Below, one piece after another: positions 54,952-64,000 of a stretch of 64,000 nt of DNA (positions within the stretch are counted from its first letter, which is position 1; the number at the start of each line of letters is the position of its first letter). The translations under genes and the position numbers were made by a program. This DNA is from Oidiodendron maius Zn (taxonomy: Eukaryota; Ascomycota; Leotiomycetes; Myxotrichaceae): the NCBI GenBank assembly GCA_000827325.1, contig KN832871.1:2232001-2296000 (forward strand), given 5' to 3'. The notes under the pieces are model-generated. The model saw nothing but the letters and a program-made list of their open reading frames with translations, made no database searches and was not told where the DNA came from.

Positions 54952-56541
54952 TTAGTAAATACCCTCTCCCCACAGTCCAGGATCCTTTTCTAGCCTCTCC
55001 ATCACGTCACTGGCCAAATATATTAAAATGTCAGCCCCGTTTTGTGTCCAATGACCCCCTTCCTTCTCACCAAGGCCTTCTATCACCAAAACCAATCCAT
55101 CACCGCCCATCTCCGGCTGCACATACCTTAATGTTGGTGGTTCGGTGCCAGTTCTACTACGGCCAACAAAATCTACGTAACATGCCCCGGCACCCACCCA
55201 TGTAGTTTGAAGTATGTGCTTCTTGCCAAGGAAAGCCCGCCATAGACGCTGTGGTGAAATCTCAAATGCTGAATCGTGAAGGAAAGCTCCTATGGCATTG
55301 GGCGTGAAGATCTCCAGGTAACTTCGAATCCTACTTGCAATTTCGGAAAGTTTGGGATACTGAGATACCGTGGAAGGTATGACTGTGGGAATTGCCGCAA
55401 TAATTATAGGGCTACCAAGGAAGTTCTCAGGAAGAGAGAGTCGCGAACGAAGACCGATAGTTAAGTCGAGATATGTGACAGCGGAAGCAGGGAGTTGCCT
55501 AGCCAGATTTATACGCGTCCAGATATGTGCCAGAAGAGCATCATGCTTGGAGATCTTGGAATTGTGGTCGGAGCTTGCGATGGCATGTAGGTGCTGTATC
55601 TCCTCAGGCGTGAAATGCAAGACTAGATGTGAAGTGGGTGCATTAGTGTCCCAGTCTTCCCAGGGAATTGGATCACTAGGACTTAAGTCTGTAGTGGAAT
55701 CAAAATCATCTGGGGTATGTGCCGGCCATGGCTGGTTTGGGACCTCTTTGTACCAATCAAATCTGTGAAATGGCAAATCACGGGCTTGCTGCACTAGAGC
55801 TGGGTCAGGGGATTCAGCGTCGATGTCTCCGGCGGCTGCAGCATCGAGCAGCTTCGGATTAAACACTGGAGATGGAGTCGGCAGATCCGTTAAGGAGTAA
55901 AGAGTACGACTGACAGATGCCCAGTCCCGTGCAAAGGTACACATTCCTTGTGCATCAGAGAGGCCATGAGAGATAGCAATGCCGACAGAGGTGCTGCCGC
56001 ATGCGAATTTGGTGATTTGGACCAAGAGGTTAGGAGCATCAGGTGAGGGGCTACCACTTGAGAGGGCCATCCGGGTTGATGGGAGTAGTCCCGCTGAAGT
56101 CAGCTGCGAACCGTCCCATGCCTTGAAGTCGGTTCTCCGGGCGGCGGGACTGGGAAGAAAATCTGAGAGTGTTCTTGAAGAAAACGCCGTAACGAAGGTC
56201 ACTCCGAGGTCTGTGCCAGCGTTAAAAGTGACCTGAACCCGGCGATATCGTTTAGTATAGCCCCCATTCTTCTGCGGGACTACGTAGGACAAACGCCCAC
56301 ACCAAGGACGGTACGAGTTTAAAGTCTTAGAGAGCGCAGTTCGCAGGTGAGATGGAGATAGGGATGATTCTGGGCTTGAAGGGGGGTCATAGAACCAAAT
56401 GCCGGCCGTCCGTGCAAAGTAGGAGACAGTGGAATCAACAATTGAGAGCGGAATGGTCGTGGGTTCTCCTGACCTCGAGTCAGGGAAGACCTGGACGGTC
56501 GATGTCACCTGAACTTCGAGCGAGAAATTATCATCAACCAT
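54952..56541 (-). CDS. BAHD-type acyltransferase (Pfam Transferase family)
   Basis: 529 aa, single exon. The catalytic HxxxD motif is seen as ISHGLSDAQGM (~193-203), and a DFGWG-equivalent as YVDFVGRSRTG (~452-462), with the aromatic/Trp position changed as in many fungal members. The N-terminal part has the family LRTALSKTLNSYRPWCGRL helix. BAHD enzymes move acyl groups from CoA to alcohols or amines; fungal relatives include trichothecene 3-O-acetyltransferase and several secondary-metabolite enzymes. No other biosynthetic gene is adjacent, so pathway membership is unknown. The start at 56541 is preceded by CT-poor sequence, but the first residues (MVDDNFSLEVQVTSTVQVFP) fit the family. Confidence 0.87.
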   Translation of the reverse strand: MVDDNFSLEVQVTSTVQVFPDSRSGEPTTIPLSIVDSTVSYFARTAGIWFYDPPSSPESSLSPSHLRTALSKTLNSYRPWCGRLSYVVPQKNGGYTKRYRRVQVTFNAGTDLGVTFVTAFSSRTLSDFLPSPAARRTDFKAWDGSQLTSAGLLPSTRMALSSGSPSPDAPNLLVQITKFACGSTSVGIAISHGLSDAQGMCTFARDWASVSRTLYSLTDLPTPSPVFNPKLLDAAAAGDIDAESPDPALVQQARDLPFHRFDWYKEVPNQPWPAHTPDDFDSTTDLSPSDPIPWEDWDTNAPTSHLVLHFTPEEIQHLHAIASSDHNSKISKHDALLAHIWTRINLARQLPASAVTYLDLTIGLRSRLSLPENFLGSPIIIAAIPTVIPSTVSQYPKLSEIASRIRSYLEIFTPNAIGAFLHDSAFEISPQRLWRAFLGKKHILQTTWVGAGACYVDFVGRSRTGTEPPTLRYVQPEMGGDGLVLVIEGLGEKEGGHWTQNGADILIYLASDVMERLEKDPGLWGEGIY

Positions 56542-57070
56542 TGTTTATGGTCGGGGTGTGGTTGGGACAAATTGAGGATATTGTAGTCTTATCACCTCCT
56601 TGAGATGGCGCTCCATGCTTTATATAGACTGGTGTATTCAAGATGGTGACACCCATTTCACCGGTATCGTACCCATAAGCTCACCCAAGCCACTTCAACC
56701 CTGCGGGCTTGACTCCAATGATAGAACGCAAACAAGAGAAATGAGTCCATTAAAGAATCGAAGCTGGATAGAAATTGGGTGAGTCATTCTGATGCCATTC
56801 TTACGAGTCTTGAACGGGAAGGTGGAGCAGCTCCCTTGAACACATTTGTGGGTGCTGTGGCGTTTACGGGTTACATACCCTCTCGCCTACTTCAACCCAG
56901 GTGTTGAAACATACCTACAGCACGTACAAAGTAACGAGTTGGTCATGTGCTGGCAGTAATGGCATTTAAAAAAAGGTCGGATATATTACTCCCCTCTGCT
57001 TTCATTGAGAAATATATTTTCAAGATCGTCTGTGGCAAATGTCCATCCTCATGCCTATATCCTTAGGTCT
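56542..57070. other. Intergenic
   Basis: Promoter of the acyltransferase and 3' UTR of the Kelch gene; nothing else seen. Confidence 0.5.
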
Positions 57071-58411
57071 TCATTCAATCCTCAATATCCAGCCATCAGG
57101 AATCCTCTCATTCAGATTATTCAAGCCTCCCCATAGCACAATTCCACTGGCATCTAGATCTCCCATACTGGAGCTTCCAAACCATCCTCTCCCACCTGGG
57201 ATGAGCGGTTTTAGGTATTCACCTTGAAGACCTCCCGCATCAGCAACTTCAATCTGTGTCCACAGTCCCTCTCCGGTCTCTTTTCCTAGCGCTTGCCGTG
57301 TTGCATGGTCAAATGAAGCGGCTGTCATGCCTTGCGGAGGACATTGAAAGGCCCACACGTCATCCCAGAACTTTCCAGCTCCAGCATGGCCGTCTGTGCT
57401 TGGGTCCCTCTCCCCAAGGAAAAGTATCAGATATTCTCTACCCCTGCCCGTAGAAATAGTTTGTAAGCCGGCCACGCTTCTATTCCCTGGCCGTAGCATA
57501 TCCTCCTCTGTAAGATCCAGAGTCTGCCAATCACCTTTGGCCGAAACCGATATCTCGTTTGAGCTGCCAGTGCCAGTAAAAGTCGTCAGCTGGAGCTCTA
57601 ATATGTCGACTTGCCCGCCCTCTTCCTTTTCGCCGTTGAAACCTCCGTATCTATATATTCGTTGCTTGGAGATGGCAATGGAAGTCCCACCTCGCGGGTT
57701 TCCTGGTGCAGTTGGATATTCCTTCCATGTCCGGCTCATAACATCAAAAGCCCAAAGATCATTCGTCCTACCAGTTGCAGGGCAGCCAGCATGCACAAAA
57801 AATGTGCCATGGCCGCCTCCCTGCTCGTCGGTAAGTGCTGCCTCTGCAGTCTTGCCAATCTGTGTATCATCTAATACGTTATCCGTCTTCACAATTTTTA
57901 CTCTTGGTTCGGGCTTCTCTATTGCCAAACTTGAGTGATATGACCGGGCGGTCGGGTAGGGTGTGCCTGGCATAGGGTCGAGATATGTCCAAGCGTCTGT
58001 CCGAGTATTATATATCCATACACGGCCGTTCTCCTCTAACGGTATCATATCTTTGCCTCCACGGCCACCAAAGATAAAGATCCTGTCTCCGATAACTGCA
58101 GCGCTGTGCCCGACTCTCTTTTCCGGAACCCCGCTGCTCGGTGCTTGTTGTCTAGCAGGAATGGCACGATAATCAGCCTGTGCGATCTCAGATGCAGTTG
58201 GTAAAGTGATGATATGCATATCATTATCGACCGGCTCTCGAGGGTTGATCTCACCGCCGAAGATGTAAGCTCGTCCTGCAACGACAGAAAGAGAGTGCGA
58301 GGAGCGGGGTAGAGGAGGGCAATCGATTCGTTGCCATTGTGCTTTGAGCTGGTGAGAGTTCTGGAAGATGCCTTGAACGGCTGCGGCTGCATTTGATAGT
58401 ATTTCCATCAT
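57071..58411 (-). CDS. Kelch-repeat beta-propeller protein
   Basis: 446 aa, single exon. At least five Kelch-like blades can be read: PRSSHSLSVVAGRAYIFGGE (~35-54), RVGHSAAVIGDRIFIFGGRG (~99-118), PTARSYHSSLAIEK (~150), a GTFFVHAGCPATGRTNDLWA blade (~200), RGGTSIAISKQRIYRYGGFN (~238-257) and a GREYLILFLGERDPSTDG blade with FWDDVWAFQCP. No BTB, F-box or membrane part is present. Fungal homologues are usually annotated only as Kelch or galactose-oxidase-like; the role is unknown. It is divergent from oma1, with 269 bases between starts. Confidence 0.87.
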   Translation of the reverse strand: MMEILSNAAAAVQGIFQNSHQLKAQWQRIDCPPLPRSSHSLSVVAGRAYIFGGEINPREPVDNDMHIITLPTASEIAQADYRAIPARQQAPSSGVPEKRVGHSAAVIGDRIFIFGGRGGKDMIPLEENGRVWIYNTRTDAWTYLDPMPGTPYPTARSYHSSLAIEKPEPRVKIVKTDNVLDDTQIGKTAEAALTDEQGGGHGTFFVHAGCPATGRTNDLWAFDVMSRTWKEYPTAPGNPRGGTSIAISKQRIYRYGGFNGEKEEGGQVDILELQLTTFTGTGSSNEISVSAKGDWQTLDLTEEDMLRPGNRSVAGLQTISTGRGREYLILFLGERDPSTDGHAGAGKFWDDVWAFQCPPQGMTAASFDHATRQALGKETGEGLWTQIEVADAGGLQGEYLKPLIPGGRGWFGSSSMGDLDASGIVLWGGLNNLNERIPDGWILRIE

Positions 58412-58680
58412 TGTTGTGGTATTGCAAGTATTGGTACAATAAGATGAAGATAGTTGGCAGCGCGGAGATTCTAAGGTTGGAAGGGAAGCTCAATGACCAT
58501 CGTCATAGCTCAAGCATCCCTGCAAATTGTTTATCTCCATTCATCGCCAGGCTGACGGGGACCACGACAGCATGAAAAAGGCTTAAAAGGTGCAATATAC
58601 GCTGGAACTATCTGCGTCCATCAATCACCATATCCCCTCCATCACTCCGACGGAGGGGACTCTTCAGTATAAACTGAAAA

Positions 58681-59864
58681 ATGTTTGCCTCTAAGGCTCT
58701 CCTCCGATCGTTACGCGCTTTCCAACGAACACCTACCACGAGAGCACAATTCCCGCTCCAGCTTGTATCTCGAGATTCCCCTTCACCTATAGTACGACGA
58801 TTCGAATCGAGCTTCCGCCGCTACCCCCCTCCGCCGCCTCCGCGACGTCCTGACAAGATAGTTCATCGACGTTGGGACCCAGAACATGCCCGCAATGCCA
58901 AACCCCTCCTCACTGTTGAGGGCATCAAGAGGACCGCCACAAGCGGGCCCTCCAAGATTCTCATCGTCCTCACCGTGGGATCTGCGACTCTCTTTTATGT
59001 CACACATCTAGAAGAGGTACCAGAGTCTGGACGCAAGAGGTTTATGTGCTTCAGCGAGGAGACGGTTGAAGAACAGAGTCGGCTTCAATACGAGCTGATC
59101 ATGCAGAATGAGGGCCGTGCAATCCTGCCGGAGTGGGACGCCCGGACTAGGATGGTTAATCGAGTCATGGATAGGCTTATCCAGGCCAATGGGCTGGAGC
59201 ATGTTCCATGGGAGGTGAATGTCATTCAATCCGATCGTGAGTACTGCCCGTCTATATTATTTCGGGATTTGAAAGAAAGTTTCTGATATCGTATCTAGAA
59301 ATGAATGCGTTTGTTATTCCTGGAGGGAAAGTCTTTGTCTACAGCGGCATATTGAAGGTAGCTGAGACAGATGACCAGCTAGCAACGATTCTAGGCCACG
59401 AGATCGCACACACTCTTGCCCGACATTCGGCAGAACGATTAAGCAGCTATGTAATTATGATAGCTCCGATTCAGATACTGATTACTATATTAGACTACAT
59501 GGGACTCACATATGGCATCGGGCGATTAGTTGGGCAAGTGCTACTAGATCTAGGAGTCACCCGACCTGCCTCGAGGGTGCAGGAGAGTGAAGCTGATTAT
59601 ATTGGGCTGATGATGATGGCAAGGAGCTGTTACGACCCTCAAGCAGCAGTGGAAGTCTGGAATCGAATGGAACAAGTGAATAAGGAGGAAATGCCTGAAT
59701 GGATGTCTACACATCCATCACATGTTAATAGGGCGGCCAAAATCACAGAATGGTTGACTAAGGCCGAAGATGCGAGGGATTCGAGTGATTGTGCACCTAC
59801 TCTGGGCTACCAGAGACAGTTTAAAAGCGCAATGGGCCAACTACGTGATTTATACGGCGTTTAA
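58681..59864 (+). CDS. oma1: Mitochondrial M48 metalloprotease Oma1
   Basis: 373 aa; exons 58681-59236 and 59299-59864 with a 62-nt intron. The N-terminus is Arg-rich without acidic residues (MFASKALLRSLRAFQRTPTT), a mitochondrial presequence, followed by a Pro-rich stretch and a membrane helix (ILIVLTVGSATLFYVTHL, ~98-115). The zinc site is HEIAH (LGHEIAHTLARH, ~215-226), and the third ligand is the Glu in QESEADYIGLMMM (~283-295). Oma1 cleaves inner-membrane proteins under stress; substrates in animals include OPA1, while yeast Oma1 has overlapping functions with m-AAA protease. The preceding WEVNVIQSD/QMNAFVIPGGKVFV junction is conserved, which confirms the intron. Confidence 0.93.
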
Positions 59865-60136
59865 ATACTGACAACGTGCTGTGCGGATAGATTTATATGT
59901 CTATATTCTGGGTCTGGCGTAGGGCGGTTGCATGAGTTTCTGCATGAGACAATGATTTACACACGCAGCTCAATATACCAAGATACGAATCATATATGCC
60001 ATATTATCTAAGCGTTCTGTTCTATAATGTATGTGAATGGGTACTCATAATCTTAGGCCCTAGTAGCTCCTCGCTCCATATGGTCCACAGCCTATAAGAC
60101 AGCTCGGGAAAAGCGTTGGCGGATCGGCTTAGAAAC

Positions 60137-61626
60137 TTATAGCAGCTTGCTCCCTTTCCCTCCATTCGATTTTGTCACCCCAGAGTCATTCTTGCTGGAC
60201 ATTCTCTGTCCAATAGTCCCAGGTACAAGCCGACTAGCGGGCCAAGCGAGACTCTTTCCCAGAGGTTGGCCGACATCGTCTGAGGTAAGGTACTCAACGA
60301 GAGCTATGACTATATTCTTATTAGTAATTGAATTTACAACACGTAAAATGAAAGGGGTAAGTACATATATATGCCCCTATACCAGTGAAGATATGCCACC
60401 ATCCGTGTAGCTCGAGAATAAATGACCATGGCATGCCTATGGACCGCTTGGTCGCTGTAAGGGAGTCGCAAAAAGCATTATCAACATTCCAGAGTGCAAA
60501 TCCAGAGCCAAAGAATACTAATTGTTTATCAGTCTCATTATGGATTTATCAGAGGGGACGAGGGTCTGACTAGCTCCCCATCTTGCTAGCATCTGCAATT
60601 GCCTCCTCAACCCATCATCTAGAATTCGGGCCTTGATAATTTGCCGTGTCTTGTTTCCTACTATCACGACCATAATCCCTGATTGCTTATATCAGTGTTT
60701 TATATCCTTGTAGTACTAGAGATACGTGATAAAGTAAAAACTGAGTTACCAAATAGGATGGGGTGCATCAAAGTCTCGTCAACGATACAGTGCCAGGTAA
60801 TAAATCCCGCCATCAGCGTAGTGAGTACGAGTCCAGAATACACGGTTACCGTGAGAGATTTGTCAAATGTAAAGACCCGGTGAAGGACGGTTGATGTTGC
60901 TATAAGCATAGAGAGATCATCACCTAGTTTGGGGTTAGGGAGCGTCTCATCGGGTACGAATCCAACGCGCAAATGAACATCGTATAATAGCCGGAAGCAG
61001 AGGGTAGCCACTAAGCTCATATCATGGCATTATAGAAACTGGTTCAGACTAATTTGGACAGCAACGAGAAAGCATTCGGCTTACACCATTGAGTATAATT
61101 CTTCATCGTAGCATGGAAAATGGTACTTCCAATCCCCACGCAAGCTATTCCAAGATAGGGCAGGTTGCGGAGTATCGCATCTTTGCGATTCCTGTTCCAC
61201 TTTACGCCATGATAGGCATATAACACTGTCATTCAATTAGCTATGATCTCGGACTTCAGTTCTTCCTAGGTAGCGCATCTTTATTTGAAGAGCATGCGCA
61301 TCAGGTGGCGTCTACTCAAGAGAGCCGGCCGGATTTAGTGGAGAAGGAGAGGGTGTGCATACAATACGTGACATTGGTCAATGTATTGATGAATTCTGCA
61401 ATGTATGCCGTGATGATGTGGTCCTATCTCCATCAGCCGGGAAGATTATACCGATATATGGGTACGTGCTTCTTCGCAAAAGCTACGGTAAAATGTCAGC
61501 TTCAACAACACCTCTTGGATTTCTCGCTCTTTCTCCGCCTGATAAAGAGACTTACTTGGCTTGTGCGTTTGTAGCACCCCAATATGGCGTGCGGGGTGCG
61601 ATTCTGTATGGGTAGGACAAAAGCAT
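60137..61626 (-). CDS. Alkaline ceramidase (Ypc1/Ydc1/ACER family)
   Basis: 291 aa in eight minus-strand exons: 61556-61626, 61470-61482, 61363-61423, 61085-61225, 60750-60923, 60571-60660, 60365-60517, 60137-60309; 876 nt in frame. It is a seven-helix ER/Golgi enzyme that hydrolyses ceramide to sphingoid base and fatty acid. Family motifs: TPYWGATNAQANFCEE, then DHIITAYIAEFINTLTN, GIGSTIFHATMKN (catalytic His), DDLSMLIATSTVLHRV (Asp of the active site), and the C-terminal FALWNVDNAFCDSL and ILELHGWWHIFTGIGAY (His ligands). Intron 61424-61469 uses a GC donor, and exon 2 is only 13 nt. The C-terminus is polar and ends KGSKLL, a lysine-rich tail. The gene is divergent from the cytochrome b5 gene. 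Confidence 0.88.
61424..61469 (-). other. Inferred GC-AG intron in the ceramidase gene
   Basis: 46-nt intron with donor GAAGAA/gcacgt and acceptor gatag. It joins FCEE to DHIITAYIAEF at the spacing seen across the family. GT donors in the same place give a frame error or a stop. Confidence 0.62.
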
Positions 61627-62248
61627 TATTGCGGCAGCTACTTCACGATTAGGGCAGAGAAGTAGTGGTACCTGGTGAAGAAGAAGAAGAACTAAGGACA
61701 GCTCGTAAATGGCACGTTTATGCTACACACTTATAACTTGAGCATTACGACGACTTTAAGGTGGTTGAAGAGGCACAGATAGTGTTCAGAGTAGAGATTC
61801 GCCTACCCCAGTCAGTGCCTGGAAGGCTCCACGTTGACAGACCAGGATTGATTAGGCCGAATTTTGAATATATTTTGTGGTCCTCTTACCTCTAGCTGTC
61901 TTGATCCCTTTGAAGATATACTTCCAATATCACCGAGCTGATTCGAGGCGCATAGTGTGATAGGGAAGTGAGTTAGCCAATAGTGGGACCGGCTATCCTG
62001 CTGACCGCGATCCTCCATCTCGAACCTCGGCTCTCCCGAGAGAAGGTAATCCGAGTCCGGCAAAAGCTGGGGAGACCCGCGTCCGACCTCGATTTCTTCT
62101 TCTACTCCCCGCAGTTTTCCTATCTCTGTCGTCTTCGTTTTCCACATCATATTCATCCTGTGTGCGACGCTCTCTATCCTACTAGATCCTCTATTATCTT
62201 CAACTACTACACAGCGCACAGCTTACATATTGCAATCATCTCGAAACC
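61627..62248. promoter_or_regulatory. Divergent intergenic promoter of the ceramidase and cytochrome b5 genes
   Basis: 622 bases separate the two divergent starts. A gaagaagaagaag run lies at 61677-61692. CT-rich sequence (cttcttctactccccgcag) near 62094-62115 precedes the cytochrome b5 start. No specific factor site can be assigned. Confidence 0.45.
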
Positions 62249-62557
62249 ATGTCAAAGACATTCACACCCGCCGATGTGGCCACACACAATACTGCTGATT
62301 CGGGGCTGTATATCATTATCGACACAAATGTTTACGACGTCACCTGTACGTCTCTCCTAAATCCGCGCCCATTACTATAAAGGCTAATCCGTACGCAAGC
62401 ATTCGTCGACGAGCACCCAGGCGGCGCCAAGATCCTGAAGCGCGTTGCAGGCAAGGACGCCTCCAAACAGTTCTGGAAATACCACAATGAGTCGGTCCTG
62501 AAGAAGTACGGATCGCGGTTGCAGGTCGGGACGGTAAAGGACGCTGCTAAGCTGTGA
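62249..62557 (+). CDS. Small cytochrome b5-like haem protein
   Basis: 84 aa; exons 62249-62345 and 62400-62557 with a 54-nt intron. Core motif FVDEHPGGAKILKRVAGKDA at ~34-53 with the first haem-ligand His (EHPGG), and KQFWKYHNESVL at ~56-67 with the second His (YHNES). The protein starts MSKTFTPADVATHNTADSGL, the standard b5 opening. No C-terminal membrane anchor is present, so it should be soluble, unlike the ~130-140-aa ER form. It donates electrons to lipid desaturases, hydroxylases or P450s by family; the partner is unknown. Confidence 0.9.
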
Positions 62558-62855
62558 GGTGAGGGTGGTGATGCGGGCGTATGAAGATTAGTGAACCAAG
62601 GTTCCAGTGTGTTAGATGCGCTAGATGCGAGTAGAGCCCTGATAGACAGGCGGATGCACATTTGTTTAGAATACAGGGTAGTCCATATCAAATCCATCCG
62701 GCGAACAGACCAAAAATCTCTGACCCATCCTTAAGTCAATCAATGGAAATGCCAATTGCAAGAGGGGCTGCTACGCTGCCGAGGATGTTCACATACATGA
62801 TTAAAAAGCAACCTTCCAAGCACGCCAGTGGCATCCCAAGACCCTTGCTATATCC
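62558..62855. other. Intergenic between convergent genes
   Basis: 298 bases. The minus-strand frame downstream of the next gene stays partly open after its stop and reads GLGMPLACLEG and CFLIMYVNILGSVAAPLAIG, a membrane-like tail that may once have been part of that protein. Confidence 0.45.
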
Positions 62856-63203
62856 TCAACCATACCCATATCCAAGTGGTCTCGAATATAGCTGGGTTGG
62901 TCTAATGGATCTGGCATTAGGGTTCCCATACAAACCCTGCATGAGCAGATTATACTTATACGCACTATCACTGTAACTAGGACTCCTAGCAAATCCACTC
63001 TCGACCTCATACGGCGGCTCTATATAGATGTTTCTCCCCTCAAAATCCCTTCCCAGCAGTTGCGGCTCATCGGTCTGTGCTGCTTTGGCTATGGCCGCGT
63101 AAAATCGCTGATGCGCCGGACACGCCTGGTGCTCTTCGTCTTGGTGCTGCCGTCTCCTTGCCTCACACTGCTCGTGCGTCGTGTCTGTGAGTAAATTATT
63201 CAC
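62856..63203 (-). CDS. Hypothetical protein with Gly/Tyr-rich tail, possibly truncated or multi-exon
   Basis: 115 aa from the ATG at 63203. The N-terminal half is polar and Cys/His-containing (HEQCEARRRQHQDEEHQACP), then YAAIAKAAQTDEPQLLGRDF and NIYIEPPYEVESGFARSPSY, and a C-terminal PLGYGYG. The composition resembles an uncharacterised fungal protein type that ends in a Gly/Tyr run plus a hydrophobic patch. Here the stop comes right after GYGYG, and the hydrophobic patch lies beyond it in the same frame, so this is either a premature stop or the natural end. Upstream, an open stretch 63207-63434 could be a first exon, but the only splice that joins them would be too short. Confidence 0.45.
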   Translation of the reverse strand: MNNLLTDTTHEQCEARRRQHQDEEHQACPAHQRFYAAIAKAAQTDEPQLLGRDFEGRNIYIEPPYEVESGFARSPSYSDSAYKYNLLMQGLYGNPNARSIRPTQLYSRPLGYGYG

Positions 63204-63434
63204 GCGTCATCCAACTTCCCTAGCTCCTACCGGCTGTCCTGCAGGGCCAAGTTGAGGTACAGTGGCGCTAGCTTGTGTCAGTATGGTAGACTCGTTGTTG
63301 CTACTCTCCGCTTCGATGTCTGCGTTCGTGGTAACCCGATTGGCATGTTGGATGTGACTGCGTCCACCTGATATGAGCTTAACTGACTGTACAACTTTTA
63401 AGTTATAGAGCTTGGAGGGGAATGGTTTATTCAT

Positions 63435-64000
63435 CGTGATGCCAGCAGTCGTTAACTCATTAGCCTCTGATCAAATGCGTATTAAAGGCCAGGTCCGGAA
63501 GGTCCCTGGATTGGGAGGCTTGAGATAGCATAGGAGATCTTCGAAACAATAACTTAGTACTAATAAAGAGGCTGTAGCAATCCTAGCATAGACGACAGAT
63601 GATATATATAGTAAGAGAATGAGGGATTGGAATACCATTTTGGACTAAATGCAGAGAATATGTACTGATCTTAGTCGTTGGATATGATACTTAGACTAAA
63701 GCACCATGCCTTGAGTACCTCGTCTCAGATTCAAGCTTAGTAGAATGGATAGAATATTAAAATCTTCATCCAATCTGGAACAATTTTGAAGGCGCACTTG
63801 AAATATACATCACGTGATGTCAGCCAGATGCTGCGATTTCCGCTCAGGGGCATTCAGGGGTAGCGAGTGGTAAGAGCTAGTAGGTATCATAGAGAGTACG
63901 GATTCGGGCTCGAAAAGCTCTCCTTCCGGTCTCTGAACATGTTCTATCATTTCCTGTCCTCATAACATAAAGCTCGATAGTTTATGATCGCTCTAACAGA
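63435..64000. other. Intergenic at the right edge, no gene seen
   Basis: AT-rich, with many stops in all frames. No recognised feature. Confidence 0.5.

Overview
The window is nuclear DNA of a filamentous ascomycete (Pezizomycotina). Most genes carry short GT-AG introns of about 44-80 nt, often with a CTAAC-like branch site. The content also fits: a kinesin-3 of the UncA/Unc104 type, a STAND/NLR-like NTPase, fungal C2H2 proteins, a Gis2-type zinc-knuckle protein, Oma1, an Mgr3-like TPR protein, Dap1 and an alkaline ceramidase. I cannot fix class or genus. No rRNA, tRNA, CRISPR array or intact transposon was recognised.

Layout. 1-2.6 kb (-): 5' part of a SNF2/Rad5-type helicase, cut by the left edge. 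2.9-6.1 kb (+): complete six-exon STAND NTPase (DUF7708-like region, NACHT, C2H2 fingers). 6.7-9.0 kb: three decayed relics of one conserved fungal protein family in alternating orientation. 9.5-10.1 kb: intronless bacterial-looking nucleotidyltransferase-family gene between short direct repeats. 10.8-11.8 kb (-): secreted Gly/Met/His-rich repeat protein whose units are separated by Lys-Arg, i.e. a Kex2-processed-precursor layout. 13.6-18.7 kb (-): kinesin-3. 20.7-21.9 kb (+): Gis2-like protein in eleven small exons. 24.5-26.2 kb (+): Vps62 family. 28.4-32.0 kb (+): a short TPR-like gene and a 913-aa disordered/coiled-coil protein. 32.3-35.4 kb (-): TMEM19/DUF92 membrane protein and an FAD oxidoreductase. 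36.0-42.3 kb (-): two related C2H2 proteins. 45.1 kb (+): 71-aa Cys/His protein. 46.0-46.5 kb (-): Dap1. 46.8-48.2 kb (+): Mgr3-like. 51.1 kb (+): Ser/Ala-rich GPI-type cell-surface protein. 52.8-54.5 kb (-): disordered Gly/Ser/Tyr repeat protein. 55.0-56.5 kb (-): BAHD-type acyltransferase. 57.1-58.4 kb (-): Kelch protein. 58.7-59.9 kb (+): Oma1. 60.1-61.6 kb (-): alkaline ceramidase, divergent from a cytochrome b5 gene at 62.2 kb (+). 62.9-63.2 kb (-): small hypothetical protein.

Most genes are single-copy housekeeping or lineage genes with no evident joint pathway. Loose themes are inner-membrane proteostasis (Oma1 and the Mgr3-like protein), haem/sterol/sphingolipid metabolism (Dap1, cytochrome b5, ceramidase) and rapidly evolving defence or surface genes (STAND protein, KR-repeat precursor, GPI protein, C2H2 paralogues). 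The most novel-looking items are the KR-repeat precursor, the STAND protein ending in zinc fingers, the C2H2 gene with an internally duplicated finger-plus-intron module, and two inferred GC-AG introns. Exon coordinates were derived by hand from splice signals and reading-frame continuity; none has transcript support.
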